From Alisma plantago-aquatica (Eukaryota; Streptophyta; Magnoliopsida; Alismatales; Alismataceae): a stretch of 64,000 nt of DNA. Numbering within the stretch: position 1 is the stretch's first letter; each line of letters opens with the position of its first letter. The DNA lies in assembly GCA_963693085.1 (NCBI GenBank), contig OY856409.1:1621907211-1621971210 (forward strand), written 5' to 3'. The position numbers and the translations under genes were made by a program. The notes below the pieces were generated by a model. The model was given only the letters and a program-made list of their open reading frames with translations. It was not told the DNA's origin and searched no databases. Positions 1-10,754 of the stretch are shown piece by piece.

Positions 1-1337
1 GGAAACATGGGCACAGAGTATAGCAGCGGTAAAAAAATTATGTATCTATATTCTCCAATATAAGAAGATCGTGTCAACTACTATGAAATAGAAAGGATGG
101 TTTTAGTGAGTTATACCTAGTCCTGGAGCAAGTCCAGTGACAAAACTCACTTCTTTAGAACTGCTGACAAGTTGCACTTAGATGGTGGCTATGTAGCTCC
201 TGGTCTTTACCACAAAAAATGTCTGTGCAACCTCTGCAGTAACACTTGTGGTCTCACCACAGACTGTAGGTTGACTTTACTCTCTGAGCAGCAGCCAAAG
301 GACTCCTGCCCCTAGAGTAGTCCACACAGACCAACTAGAACTCTTTTCGTTCACCAAGAACATACAAGAAGGAGTTGTCCTCCCCATTGGTGTACTATTC
401 ACCAACCTGCTCTCCCACTATGACAACCCTCAGTTTTCTCTCTCATGATTATCCCTCACTAGTCAAGTAGGACTTCCCAGGGATCTCCTGGTTTCTATAA
501 CTAGAGAGGACAACACTTGTCAGAGCAATTGATTCTCTATTGTATGTGTAGTTTTTGTGTCTTGGAAAGCCCCCAGTACCCCTCTATATATAGGAGGGGT
601 TAGAGTCAGGGTTCCCAGACCCCAATCAATGTGGGACTAAAAGTGGGAGTGGAAAGGACTAAGAAATCTTGACTTTTTGCAACAGTTTGCAATCTACGAC
701 AGTCGAAATGGCCATTTGACACACCCAGACGGTCATCTGGTATGCGAGACAGTCATCTCGCATAGCCAAATGGCCATTTGGTAGGTCTAATCTGAATCGA
801 ATTTGGCTATTTTAAATCCAATTAATATCTCATTTTAATTTCCTTATTTCTTAAGTAAAGAACAACCGAAACTATTCGGGAAACATCCCAAACCTTCATT
901 CCATCCAACTGGGCTATCTCACCCAAGTGAGATGCCCATCTCACTCACCCAGACGGCCATTTGGTGAGTTGATACGAGTCGATCAGTTCAATCATATTGA
1001 ACCAGTCGGTTCAGGGCTAAACTCAGCCAAATCGATCTCTGATCGTCCTAACCCCCAAACGGCTGTCTCAACTACATGAGACACCCATCTGGCTGCCCAA
1101 ACGGCCATCTCACTCAGTGAGATGATCGTTTGGCAGTCCTGGTTAGCCAATCAAGCATTCAGTTGCGTGAATTGAATACCTAAACACTTTAGTAATCAAT
1201 TCAATTGTCATTTAAGATCAAACTCCTCTTCTAGATGAGTTCCTATGTGTGTGACCCTATAGGTCCCATATCACGTTGGCAGTGAATGTTCATAACTAGC
1301 TTATGACATCATAAGTAAAGAGTAGTGCCTAGTCGCA
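1..1337. repeat. LTR-like retrotransposon sequence with palindromic motif array
   Basis: No coding region is visible. A TATA-like stretch at about 584-592 sits in a GC-richer context, as in a retroelement promoter. From about 690 to 1135 there are many variants of a short motif resembling ACGGCCATTTGG and its complement, including CCAAATGGCCATTTGG. Similar motif arrays occur inside the long gypsy LTR at 58130-59410. Together these suggest a fragment of a long gypsy-type LTR whose ends I cannot place. The Cassandra element at 1338 is inserted into it, and the host sequence resumes after 2178. The family is not recognised. Confidence 0.4.
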
Positions 1338-1627
1338 TGTAACGCCCGGGCCCACTACCCAAGGCTCTAGTAGAGTTTCAGGAATGATGATTGTCCCCAC
1401 AGACCACCACTAGCCTTAACTGTGCGCTTTGTCCTCACTCACGCGCATGCCAGGATCAACTTCCTGTCATGTCACCCATCCCAGTACTACTCCAAGCTGA
1501 GCACGCTTAACTATGGAGTTCTTAGTGATGGGCTCCCGGAAAAGGAGGTGCACCTTGGTGATATGGGTAGTCCAATCATTCCTTTTAAGATCATGTTATC
1601 TGAGGCCTCAAATCATGGGATGTTACA
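1338..1627 (-). repeat. Cassandra 3' LTR
   Basis: This 290-bp terminal repeat is bounded by TG and CA and is the downstream LTR in the minus-strand orientation. It is next to a purine tract (minus-strand AGTGGGGGAGAT, complement of about 1628-1639). It keeps a 5S-like core at 1471-1535. Confidence 0.93.
1471..1535 (-). promoter_or_regulatory. 5S rRNA-derived segment (Pol III internal promoter boxes) in the left LTR
   Basis: On the minus strand this reads like the middle of plant 5S rRNA, with the stretches AGTTAAGCGTGCT and GTAGTACTGGGATGGGTGAC. These correspond to the A-box and C-box regions of the 5S internal control region. The 5' and 3' thirds of 5S rRNA are not recognisable, so it is not a 5S gene. 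In Cassandra elements this segment is thought to drive Pol III transcription of the element. Whether it is active here cannot be seen. Confidence 0.88.
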
Positions 1628-1868
1628 ATCTCCCCCACTTAGACTCTGGACGTCCTCGTCAAGACTCAACTATATGGCCTCATAATCTGACCCCATTTTA
1701 GTGCAGACCCACAATGGCCAATGGACACCCAGCTCCCGTACACAGCTACCAACACAAGGGTGGCTCCATCTCATCTCTACGAATAGCCCTTTCCAACTTG
1801 CCTGGATCGCACGGCTCAAGACAGGCATACCACATGCCCATGTGGGCCCCACCTACTGGAGGGGTTAT

Positions 1869-1881
1869 GGCTCTGATACCA
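1869..1881 (-). other. Primer-binding site (initiator Met-tRNA) of Cassandra
   Basis: The minus strand reads TGGTATCAGAGCC, the usual plant tRNA-iMet priming sequence. It lies two bases inside the right-hand LTR, which fixes the element's orientation as right to left. Confidence 0.9.
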
Positions 1882-1883
1882 TT

Positions 1884-2173
1884 TGTAATGCCCGAGCCCA
1901 CTTCCCAAGGCTCTAGTAGAGTTTTAGGAATGACGACTGTCCCCACAGACCACCACTAGCCTTAACTGCGCTCTTTGTCCTCACTCACGTGCATGCCAGG
2001 ATCAACTTCCCGATAGGTCACCCATCCCAGTACTACTCCAAGCTGAGCACGCTTAACTATAGAGTTCTTAGTGATGGGCTCTCATAAAAGGAGGTGCACC
2101 TTGGTGATATGGGTAGTCCAATCATTCCTTTTAAGATCATGTTATCTGAGGCCTCAAATCCTGGGATGTTACA
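1884..2173 (-). repeat. Cassandra 5' LTR
   Basis: This 290-bp repeat has the same length as the left copy and the same TG/CA ends. Its 5S-like core at about 2016-2081 differs from the left copy at only one position by eye. Most of the other differences between the LTRs fall outside the core, several of them clustered beside it. Confidence 0.93.
2016..2081 (-). promoter_or_regulatory. 5S rRNA-derived segment in the right LTR
   Basis: Second copy of the 5S-like A-box and C-box region, at the same relative place in the LTR. As the 5' LTR in the minus orientation, this is the copy that would start transcription of the element. Confidence 0.87.
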
Positions 2174-2178
2174 TCGCA

Positions 2179-5100
2179 CATCAGTGCTACCCAAGTGAAA
2201 TGGAAAGTTGGAGAACAACTTCAACCTACAATCTGTGTAAGGTGTTGCAACAATTTTTTAATTCCTTTGTCTCTGATATTCGGGATGAACTCGAGGCATG
2301 GTTGGTCTTCCTCTCAATGTTCAATCCATGTTTCTTGAACCAAGAGCAGACTGTCTGAGATAATGTGACCTCAATATCATATATTGATTCACATGTGCAT
2401 GCACATGCATTTCTTAATCTCGCTAATCAAGTGGCTAGGATATCATACTCTAGTAGGAGGGACAAATCCCATATCTATCACTCACAATCTATCCCCATGT
2501 GTCAAAGTCACCCAATCATCACCGTTATAACAACCCATGTTTCAGGACTGCATTTGATGATGTCAAGGTGTACCCAACAACATTTGTCGAGTGCAGTAAT
2601 TTCAGGTCTAAGACTCACAATCACCACTGTCACTATGAGAGATGACTATGACCACAAAACCATGTGTCACTCTCAAGGTGGGTCTATGTGATACACTATT
2701 CTCTAACATGTATCTGTGTGCTTGGTTTAATATTGCCATATCATGACTAATGAGATTTAGTCATCAACCAACTCACACTATGATCTTATGTGTTATTGTT
2801 GTCTATCAACCTTTCACAACAACAAATGATCATGGACATAACGATAATATGTATATGTACTCTTAACATATGTATGATCTCATCACAAGGATAGGAACTT
2901 TACAACATACATCATTGAGTAATATAATTTTCTAGACATTCACTTTGTATCCTCATTATCTCATAACTGAGTGAAAAGATGAACTGGAATCTTGCCTTTA
3001 TACATGTGTTATTATTAATCAAATCCTTTGTAGATAATTATGCCATGTCAATCACCATATGATTGGCTCTATGGGCATACCTTACCAACATTTTATTGCA
3101 TGTTTTATGGATTGATCATCACATGATTCATGATATTCCTTTATTGTGAGAACTTATATACTTAAAATTTGAATATGGAGTAACTTGGTTGATGCCCAAA
3201 TGAGAATTTCTAAAGGGATATCTCTGAAATAGTAGGTACATGATCCACGAGTAATGAGACATCAAGTTCATAGATATACCTACACGTTTTCTCACACCTA
3301 GTGGATGGATCTTACTTTTACTCCATTTGTATGGTTATATTGGGAGAGGACATGTTATGGATGTGATTCTCCATGTAGCGGTGGTGAAACTTAATATCAC
3401 TCAATGACCTTCTTCATTAATCTAAACTAAATTTTAATCATGCACCTTTACTTTACTTACAATTAATTTAACACAACCAAATCAACTCTTGATTTTACAT
3501 ATTAGTCTTGGTTCAACTAGATACAAATTGACAAGATTCTTAAATTTTTTGAAACTTGGTATTCAACCCTTAACTATACTGTGATAAGACTCATCCACTT
3601 GTGGGTGGTATTATTGCACGTTACTTTGATAAAACCTTAGGGATTTCAATCCTTAGGTGAATTAGTTAGTGCAATAATAGCGACATCAGTAGGTAAATTG
3701 TGAGATGAATAAAAAGGAAAATGAAACTCGAATCATTTGACTATCCCTAGTGGATTCACCAAACTATTGTACCCAGCTTGAAAAACCTCATCAATAGGAT
3801 GGTGTTGGGGTCTTTTCAAAATGATGGAGAAGAATAAAGAAAACATCGATGCATCAAGCTTTCACCACCAGTTTCATTCAAAAATATGGAAAAATAGATG
3901 TGGGTGTTTGAATCAGTGAGAAAACACAAAAGATCCTATTTTGACTCCATCCAAGGGCATATAAGAAAGGTATGTGTTATTGCATAGATTGAGCACAAAG
4001 ATCCTATCATGAGCAAGGAAGGGCTCAACATACTCATCTAGCCCATTAACAATATTGTATCTTTTTCATAAATCTTTGTTGAAAACTATGGTGATCAAGG
4101 TTTATATAAAAGAAAATGATAGAAAACATAAAAATTATTTTTTATTTTGATAAACCTTTGAGGCTAGAGACAGATGTGGATTTTCTATCATTCCTTCAAG
4201 GTCATAGTTTTTAGGTGATTTGTAGTCTCAATGACCTTAGGACCTCCCACAACGGAGATCCATCCCTAGTGGATAGGACCGATGCATAAAGAGAGAGGTC
4301 GGAGAGAGATTCAGTAGAGAAAGATCTAAATCTTTGAAAATAGTGTGCATATATCAATTGTGATGAATATAACAGAAAAAGTAACCGTTTTTGTTGAGCA
4401 GCCTATCAGTGTTAATAGGACAGGTGGTGTTAGAGAAGTAATCCTCTGATCATAAATAATGTAAAAAGTAAATGGTGAGATAGTTGATCCTCTAGCTTCA
4501 AGATGGTCAAAAGGGCCTAGAATACAGTGGGTGTGAGGGTCTGTATATGATAGAATTATGTTTTAGCATTTCCAACTAGAAGATTCTAGAATAGGCGATA
4601 TAACATGTCGATGCATCACGAGGAGTGGCACACATATCAGGGCAATCTGTAGTGGCACATGGAAGATCTCTTTGATATGCCGAGTGGCCCGACCAGGATA
4701 AAATATTGCTTCCCAACTTTGTGGATATTTCAAGAATGTTGAAGAAAAATGTGGAAAAGACTGATTCTAATAAAAGACAACAAAATAATGAAGGGTAGAG
4801 AAAAGGTATATATTCATGATTATCCTTCATGGTTATATCATAAAAAGGCAATTGGGTATAATGGGAAAAAAGAAACATTTTATTCATGATAAATCAATTG
4901 CATAATTTTAGAAAAAAGACTTATAAGTGTAGAATTGATGAGAAAATTGCACTTTTAGTCTGAAAAGAATTTTTGTATACAGAAATCCCCGAATTGGTTA
5001 AAAATGGGTGAATGGGATGGATTAAATAGGTGAAAGATTGTTGTAAAATAGGGATCAAGATAAATGTTAAAAAATGTGGAAAAGAAGGGAAATGTGGAAA

Positions 5101-6760
5101 AATAAAACAAACTTCGTTATTTGCCAGAGAATTAACATTAATCATAAAATTATGTTGGGTGAGAAAACATGAGGTGTCAACTGGTATGGGTTAATCAGGT
5201 CTCATATTGATAAAAATACTCATGAATGAAAGAAATTAGGCTTGTAACAAAAAGGAAAGTTTTAGGTCCTATCAAGGTCAAAAATTGCCAACCCTACCCA
5301 CATTGATGGGAGTGAGGACCTCATTTTCGTAATGGGATAAAGACTATGATCCTTAGGAAGTGTGCTACGAGTATGAAACATGGTGACATGAGATATGAGA
5401 AATGATTTATGAGGTACAACCCAAGATTGTACTATGTTGTGGTAATTAGAGCGTAAATATTTCTTGTGTTCCTACGTAGACCTATGGAGAATGTGGGATG
5501 AGTTAGTGGTCCTAGGGTGGTCATCCAATCCTTGAAGGCATGGATGGTGACTCGTTCACATCAGAATACGATGATTGGGTTCTACTTGTCTTGGTAATAG
5601 ACAAGTAGTTCCAAGAAAATACAAAAGGAGCCTATAGATACAAATGGTGGTCATGTATTCATTTTCCTTGTTTGTTTCATTTTTTGGCTTTCTAATTGTC
5701 AAGTAAATTGCTAGAACTTGCTTAGTGATTACCATGGAACCTATTGTAGTGGTTAATTAAATGAAGCTGAATTATGTTTAGCGTTATCAAGTATTATCTA
5801 CTCAATTTGACACTAGATAGAAACCCACTGAAAAAAAACAAGTCTCCATCTACTGCGCAACCCACATACAATCTTAGCGACTTCACAACAAGAAGTCCAT
5901 GTTCTGTAGCATGCGTGTATATTCGGATCATGTAGTGTGGTTTTGAGAAATATATGGGCAGTTTGTTGATGGATGTATGAAGGAATTCAACGTGGTCGTA
6001 TGCGATTTCATTGGAACTATTTCAAATCTTCTGCATGAGAAAGTTATAAAAATTAGTTTTTGCTATAGATGTACATTTGAATGCATGAATTCGGATATCA
6101 AGTCACTTACTAGTGATATGTTTTCTATTGTGACCCGTTTTCAGATAATAATCTATGTGGGTTCGATCCTTATCACCTTGAGAGCATCCCTTATATATAT
6201 TCAGATTTACATGGCTTCTTAAAAGGGGTACCCAAAAGTACTTATACCTGAACTGACACACGGTGGTTGGTAGAGATTACCTAGGAACAAGAGACTAATT
6301 TCCATAAAGCAATTGGGCAAAATATCCTAATAAGAAAGGGTTTTTATCTAAATACGTCAAACAAGAGGATGGTTTGGTTTTGAGTTGGGTCGACACGAGT
6401 GTGGGTTACAAGTCTAGATTAAAATAATTAGTTTCTAAATGGGTGGAAGAAAATACCAAACTCAATGGGTTGTTTGTTGACATGTGGGTGATCAACGTAT
6501 TTTTGTAGGAACACTTAATATTTATTTCATCTAATTTAAACCATTCTTCTAATACAAATAAAAATAAGAATGTCTACAAACGACACCCCAAATACTTAAT
6601 ACAATTATGTCTGAACTAATTAATTTTATGATGCTTTGATGATGTTGTAGGCGGATGAAAATACTTAAATCAGCATTGACGCTACTGTCTTATGGTCCAA
6701 CAAATGCCGAAAAGTCTATATTTATTCATTTTGGTTCCATAGTATTTTATTACAGCTAAA
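2179..6760. other. Unassigned AT-rich sequence without a recognisable gene
   Basis: About 4.6 kb with stops in all frames at high density. Open frames are 60-108 codons, without domains, composition bias or neighbours that would support them. The part just after 2178 continues the LTR-like sequence of 1-1337. Beyond about 2.4 kb it looks like old degraded repeat sequence. I see no tRNA, rRNA, terminal repeats or clear tandem arrays. Confidence 0.5.
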
Positions 6761-7922
6761 CAAGATACAAGAAAAAAAAATCTAAAAGCGTCGGTATTTT
6801 GCTATTCAACCAGGAGAATAAAAGCACCAATTGGTTAGAGTTATATTATTTGCTAATTCAAACAAAAGGACAAATAGTTGTTGGTTTGAAGATATTTTTT
6901 TTAATTAGTGGGTCCGCCGCAGGCACCCTTGGGGCAACCTTACAAGATCTACTAACGCCATGGGTGTGGGTGCCGGTGAATCTCAGCAGGTGATTGGCTC
7001 CTACATCTAATTCCTGATTAAATGGGTCGACCACAGGCACCACCGGCTGATTGAATCAGTTTGTGGCCTTCTTATAGAGGGGCATAATGACCAAACCCCG
7101 GACACCAGGTGTGTATAAAGTTGAGTGTATAAACTATACATACATTGCAAAAAAACAGTCTTTCCGTTGCTTGAAATTTTGAGTTGGGTTTGGTTTAATT
7201 TTGCGTCGAGGCTGCGACAGTCCTGCTTGTTATTGCCATGCTTTGTGATTCTAGTGGCCTACGCAACTTTGCAAAAATCTGGTTAACAGAAACCACTCCA
7301 CTCACACCATATAGGAAAAATTGGCAGTGCTGCCTATAGAAGCCTAAGGATAAATAACAGTGTCCATTCCTGAGGCTCTCCCTGTCCATGATTTTTGTCA
7401 AAGGGCATCACTTTCCTCTCCATGTGATATCAATGCAGCATACATTTCCATGTCAATGGTTCTATGCATCGCAATGGAAAATCTCGTTGTGATCAATGCA
7501 CGTCGGAATACGTGGACCACACACGATCTGCCTCCATCTCCATGACTTCAAGTCGAAACGCCAGAAATTTCTTTCTGGTCGGAGGCTCTTTTTTCAGTAG
7601 TTGTTAACGTGACACATGTGATCGAGGAAGAGGGATACCTCCTGGATATATCTTTACTGTGGTTATTGCTCCGGAATCCTTGTTACGTTCGCTTTGAGAT
7701 TTTGCGCAGCATTATTTGAAGATTTCGTTTTACTTTAGACTGTCTTGAAATCCTTGAATCCGGTCATGACCGTTTTGCCGAAAGATTTAGGAAGACGTCA
7801 CAAACAGGCAGCGACACGCATGTTCTGAAACAGATGCAATCGTGCCAGTAGGTTTCGATCGTACAACAATAATGACAGGTGGCACTACTTCTGACGAAGA
7901 CAGGTACTCCAATTGGTTGGAT

Positions 7923-8053
7923 CAGTTCACCACGTTTGTCTGGATACACCAAAATGTGGTGTTGTATGAACAGAGGAATAATGATGGTTAGTATTGGACA
8001 CGCGTAACGACAAGCACAATTTGGAAATATGATTGGTAGTTATATTCCCATAA
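7923..8053 (+). repeat. Direct duplication, copy 1
   Basis: About 130 bp that is strongly similar to 9086-9220, sharing for example TTAGTATTGGACACGCGTAA. The two copies are about 1.16 kb apart in the same orientation. Similarity fades on both sides, and no TG/CA ends or target duplication are visible, so they are not clearly LTRs. Confidence 0.7.
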
Positions 8054-8305
8054 GAATTAGGTTACACACAGTTCCCCTTATACCCGGGTACCTACCCATT
8101 TTTTGGGAAAATAGATATGCAGCATTTGCAGTTGTCTTTGTATTAATACTCATGCAAAGTCATACAAAGTCCATGCAACAATATGTCTCTCTACTCTTCT
8201 CTCCAGAGTATTAATACTCATGCAAAGTCCATGCAAAGTGTATTAATTCGTTTTTTCTCTTGTAATTATTCTCTCACGTTCTAATCCACCCACCTGCATT
8301 CCTGT

Positions 8306-8785
8306 ATTAGTACAGTACCTACGGAATCCAATAACAACATTGATCTGGAAGCATAAGTACAGTACCTTCCAGTAGTAACATTTGTCATCTAGACATAAGT
8401 ACAGTACTTACGAAATCTATTCAAAATAAGTACAATACTCACTTGTTAATTCCAACTCAGTTTTTTCCAAACATAAGTACAGTACTTACCAAATTATAAA
8501 ACCAAGCATAAGTACAGTACTTAAAAAATTACAAAATCATACATAATTGTATAACTGATCTGGAAGCATAAGTACAGTACCTACGGAATCCAATAACAAC
8601 ATTTTTCGCCTGGATATAATTTTTTTACGAAAATGTACTGCACATCTCGTCCATAATCAACTACAAAATGCATCTATAAGTATTGTATCCAATTATTAAT
8701 TTTCAACCCAGTTTGTCAAATATAAGTACAATACCTCTTAAATTCATTTGTGAATGTATATGTATTTATTGTAGGTACAGTACTT
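8306..8785. repeat. Array of about ten ATAAGTACAGTAC(C/T)TAC motifs
   Basis: Copies lie near 8312, 8358, 8394, 8427, 8472, 8508, 8568, 8677, 8720 and 8772, spaced roughly 30-110 bp. The core AAGTACAGTACTT is nearly its own reverse complement. A longer piece around GATCTGGAAGCATAAGTACA occurs twice, with the following CCTACGGAATCCAATAACAAC. Regularly dispersed palindromic motifs in non-coding DNA often mark transposase-binding subterminal repeats. That reading is inference. Confidence 0.6.
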
Positions 8786-9085
8786 ACGTAATCTGAAGTG
8801 GGGATAAATATGCAATACATTTTTTTGTAAGCTATAGTTGGATTGATATCTGCCATTTGTATGACTGTTGCATGGAGTATGTGACGAGATAATTATTTTA
8901 TGTATCCTTTTTGCATGTAAAAATATACAGAATCGCTGCTGCAGATATCCATTTAATTGTGCATGCGGCAGCAGAGGTTAGTGGGCGTGGCAGTGGGCTG
9001 GCGCAGCAGCTGGTGGGAGCAGGAGTTGGTGAGTCCCGATGTCCGGGTAGGTGGCCGGGTATGTGTAGAATTTTTCTTCCGATAA

Positions 9086-9220
9086 TCAGATCACCGCGTA
9101 AGTCTGGATACATCAAAATGTGGTGTTGTATCAACAGAGGAATAATGTCGACGGTTAGTATTGGACACGCGTAACGGCAAGCGCAATTTGAAAATATGGT
9201 TGGTAGATATATTCCGATAA
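9086..9220 (+). repeat. Direct duplication, copy 2
   Basis: Partner of 7923-8053. It lies just before the Helitron that starts at 9430. Confidence 0.7.
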
Positions 9221-9429
9221 AGCCATATAACTTTATTGCCAATCAAAGCCTGTTACTATCACCTACCCACGAAGTGATCAAAGATAAAGAGAAAAAAATG
9301 AGAGATGTTGCATATGTATACATTAAAGTGTCTAAGAAAGCTACGGGTAAGTGATTAGGTGTTCCTCGACTATTACGATCGTGGTTCAAAACAAGCCAGT
9401 GCGTGTCATAACATGCCGGAAGAACAATA

Positions 9430-10754
9430 TCTATACTACTATAAAAAAAAGGAGTTTTTCCATCTATTTACAAAATAGTCATTTTGAACCCCAGCAGCCA
9501 ATCAAAAGTCAACATTTTGAGTTGTCGTTCTCTCCTTCACTCAATCTCTTCTCACATTTGTTCTCACTTTTTTTTTATTTTAATTGTTTTTTATTCATCA
9601 AAATACTTCTCTCATATTAAACTACACATCTACGATTCCCTCCAACTAACCATTATCACCTCCCTCCAACGAACCACCATCTCCCTCTCACCCCATTTCT
9701 CTCCCTCTTTGACGAACAAAACACCATTACTTTGCTTCCCTCTCTCTTCTCCATCCACCACGTTGACCCATGTCTTTGGCTAAACAAATCTCAATAATCT
9801 CCCTCTCAGTTATGTCAATTCCAAAACAAATAGTCTCTTTCATCTATCCTTAACCTTGTTGTTCGCAGTTATTTTTTAAAAGATTTTTTCCAGTGAGCAA
9901 CTGCTATCCATATTCCGAAGATCATGGCAACTGCTTCCCATTGGCAATCGGCAGGGATTGGCTCTTATAAATTAATATCAATCCCACACAACATTATGAC
10001 AACATTGAAGAAGTATCTTAGTATGCGATTAATCTCATCAATGGAGCTGTTGTGATTCCTTAATGTATGAAAGAACATGTACATTTAAGGATGCAATGAG
10101 TAACTATGCAATTGTGGACTACTTCTCACACATGAACATCAAATATGACACTGAGATATTTGATAAAAATAGTTCTTTCCTTTTACGAAACAAGAATAAG
10201 AAGATAAATACAAGATGTGGTAATTCAAAACCACACACATCACAGTTAGTTACGACAGATAAGCGTTGTATTTTCCCACACATGATATTCTAGATATTTC
10301 AAATTGGAAACTGAATTCAGTTACAAAAGTCTCACAAAACATTGTAACTCACGTCTTTAAGTTCGAGTTCACGCCCAACACACCACTACCAAAATGGAAC
10401 GCCCAATTGCTCTTTCCACCATTACCAAAATTGAATGCCCAATTGTTCAAATCACATCTCATTTATCGCCACAAATAAAAATAACCAGCGTTGTATCCAT
10501 CTCGATGTAGTGCGTGAGGCTTGAAAAGCCATTGTGAAGGTTGAAGCCTACTTAAATATGAATGACCTACTCATCACAAGATTATAATTTTTTATCTTAA
10601 TTATCTTTTTATAAAAATTTTGCTTCATGTTACTTGAACAAAACCATGATGATTTTCACAACATAGAGTAGATAATTTATTTAATGTGATTTCCTTACAT
10701 AAGAACTACATACAATTAAGTTTTCACGTGCATGGGCACGTGTGTGTTAACTAG
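9430..10754 (+). mobile_element. Non-autonomous Helitron
   Basis: The 5' end reads TCTATACTACTATAAAA, typical of plant Helitrons. The 3' end reads CTAG, preceded at about 12 bp by a GC-rich hairpin (7-bp stem, 4-base loop). The element sits between A (9429) and T (10755), as expected for insertion into AT without target duplication. At 1.3 kb it cannot encode the Rep/helicase protein and would depend on an autonomous relative. Short open frames inside (9484-9783, 10063-10293, 10266-10478) resemble nothing I recognise. They could be remains of captured or RPA-like sequence, but this is not supported. Confidence 0.88.
10725..10742 (+). terminator. Helitron 3' hairpin
   Basis: Perfect inverted repeat CACGTGC / GCACGTG with loop ATGG, ending 12 bases before the terminal CTAG. 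This is the signal that stops rolling-circle replication in Helitrons. It is not a transcription terminator. Confidence 0.88.

Larger units (their letters stand above)
1338..2173 (-). mobile_element. Cassandra-type TRIM retrotransposon, structurally complete
   Basis: Two 290-bp direct repeats (1338-1627 and 1884-2173) begin TGTAA and end GTTACA. They enclose a 256-bp non-coding interior and are flanked by the 5-bp duplication TCGCA (1333-1337 and 2174-2178). Reading the minus strand, a primer-binding site for initiator Met-tRNA follows the right-hand LTR and a purine tract precedes the left-hand one, so the element runs right to left. Each LTR carries a 5S-rRNA-derived segment, the hallmark of Cassandra. 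Such elements encode no protein and must be moved by proteins supplied in trans. By eye the LTRs differ at about 18 of 290 positions, so this is not a very recent insertion. Short open frames across it are spurious. Confidence 0.95.
6761..9429. other. Unassigned sequence with GC-rich islets, probably a decayed DNA transposon
   Basis: This stretch is heterogeneous. GC-richer patches at about 6910-7090 and 8935-9065 sit in AT-rich surroundings. It contains a direct duplication (7923-8053 and 9086-9220), a duplicated piece reading GTATTAATACTCATGCAAAG (about 8140 and 8208), and a motif array (8306-8785). Motif arrays of this kind are common in the subterminal regions of hAT, MULE or CACTA elements. 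I found neither terminal inverted repeats nor a transposase, so the class is open. Confidence 0.35.

Noticed and set aside
1471..2081. 5S rRNA genes
   Set aside because: Only the middle part of 5S rRNA is present, both copies lie in LTRs with TG/CA ends and a target duplication, and the flanks do not fold as 5S.
5977..6222. 81-codon protein-coding gene
   Set aside because: No domain, no conserved context, one of several similar chance frames in AT-rich repeat sequence.
10063..10478. RPA-like or captured gene in the Helitron
   Set aside because: I could not match residues to RPA/OB-fold or any named family; too short to claim.
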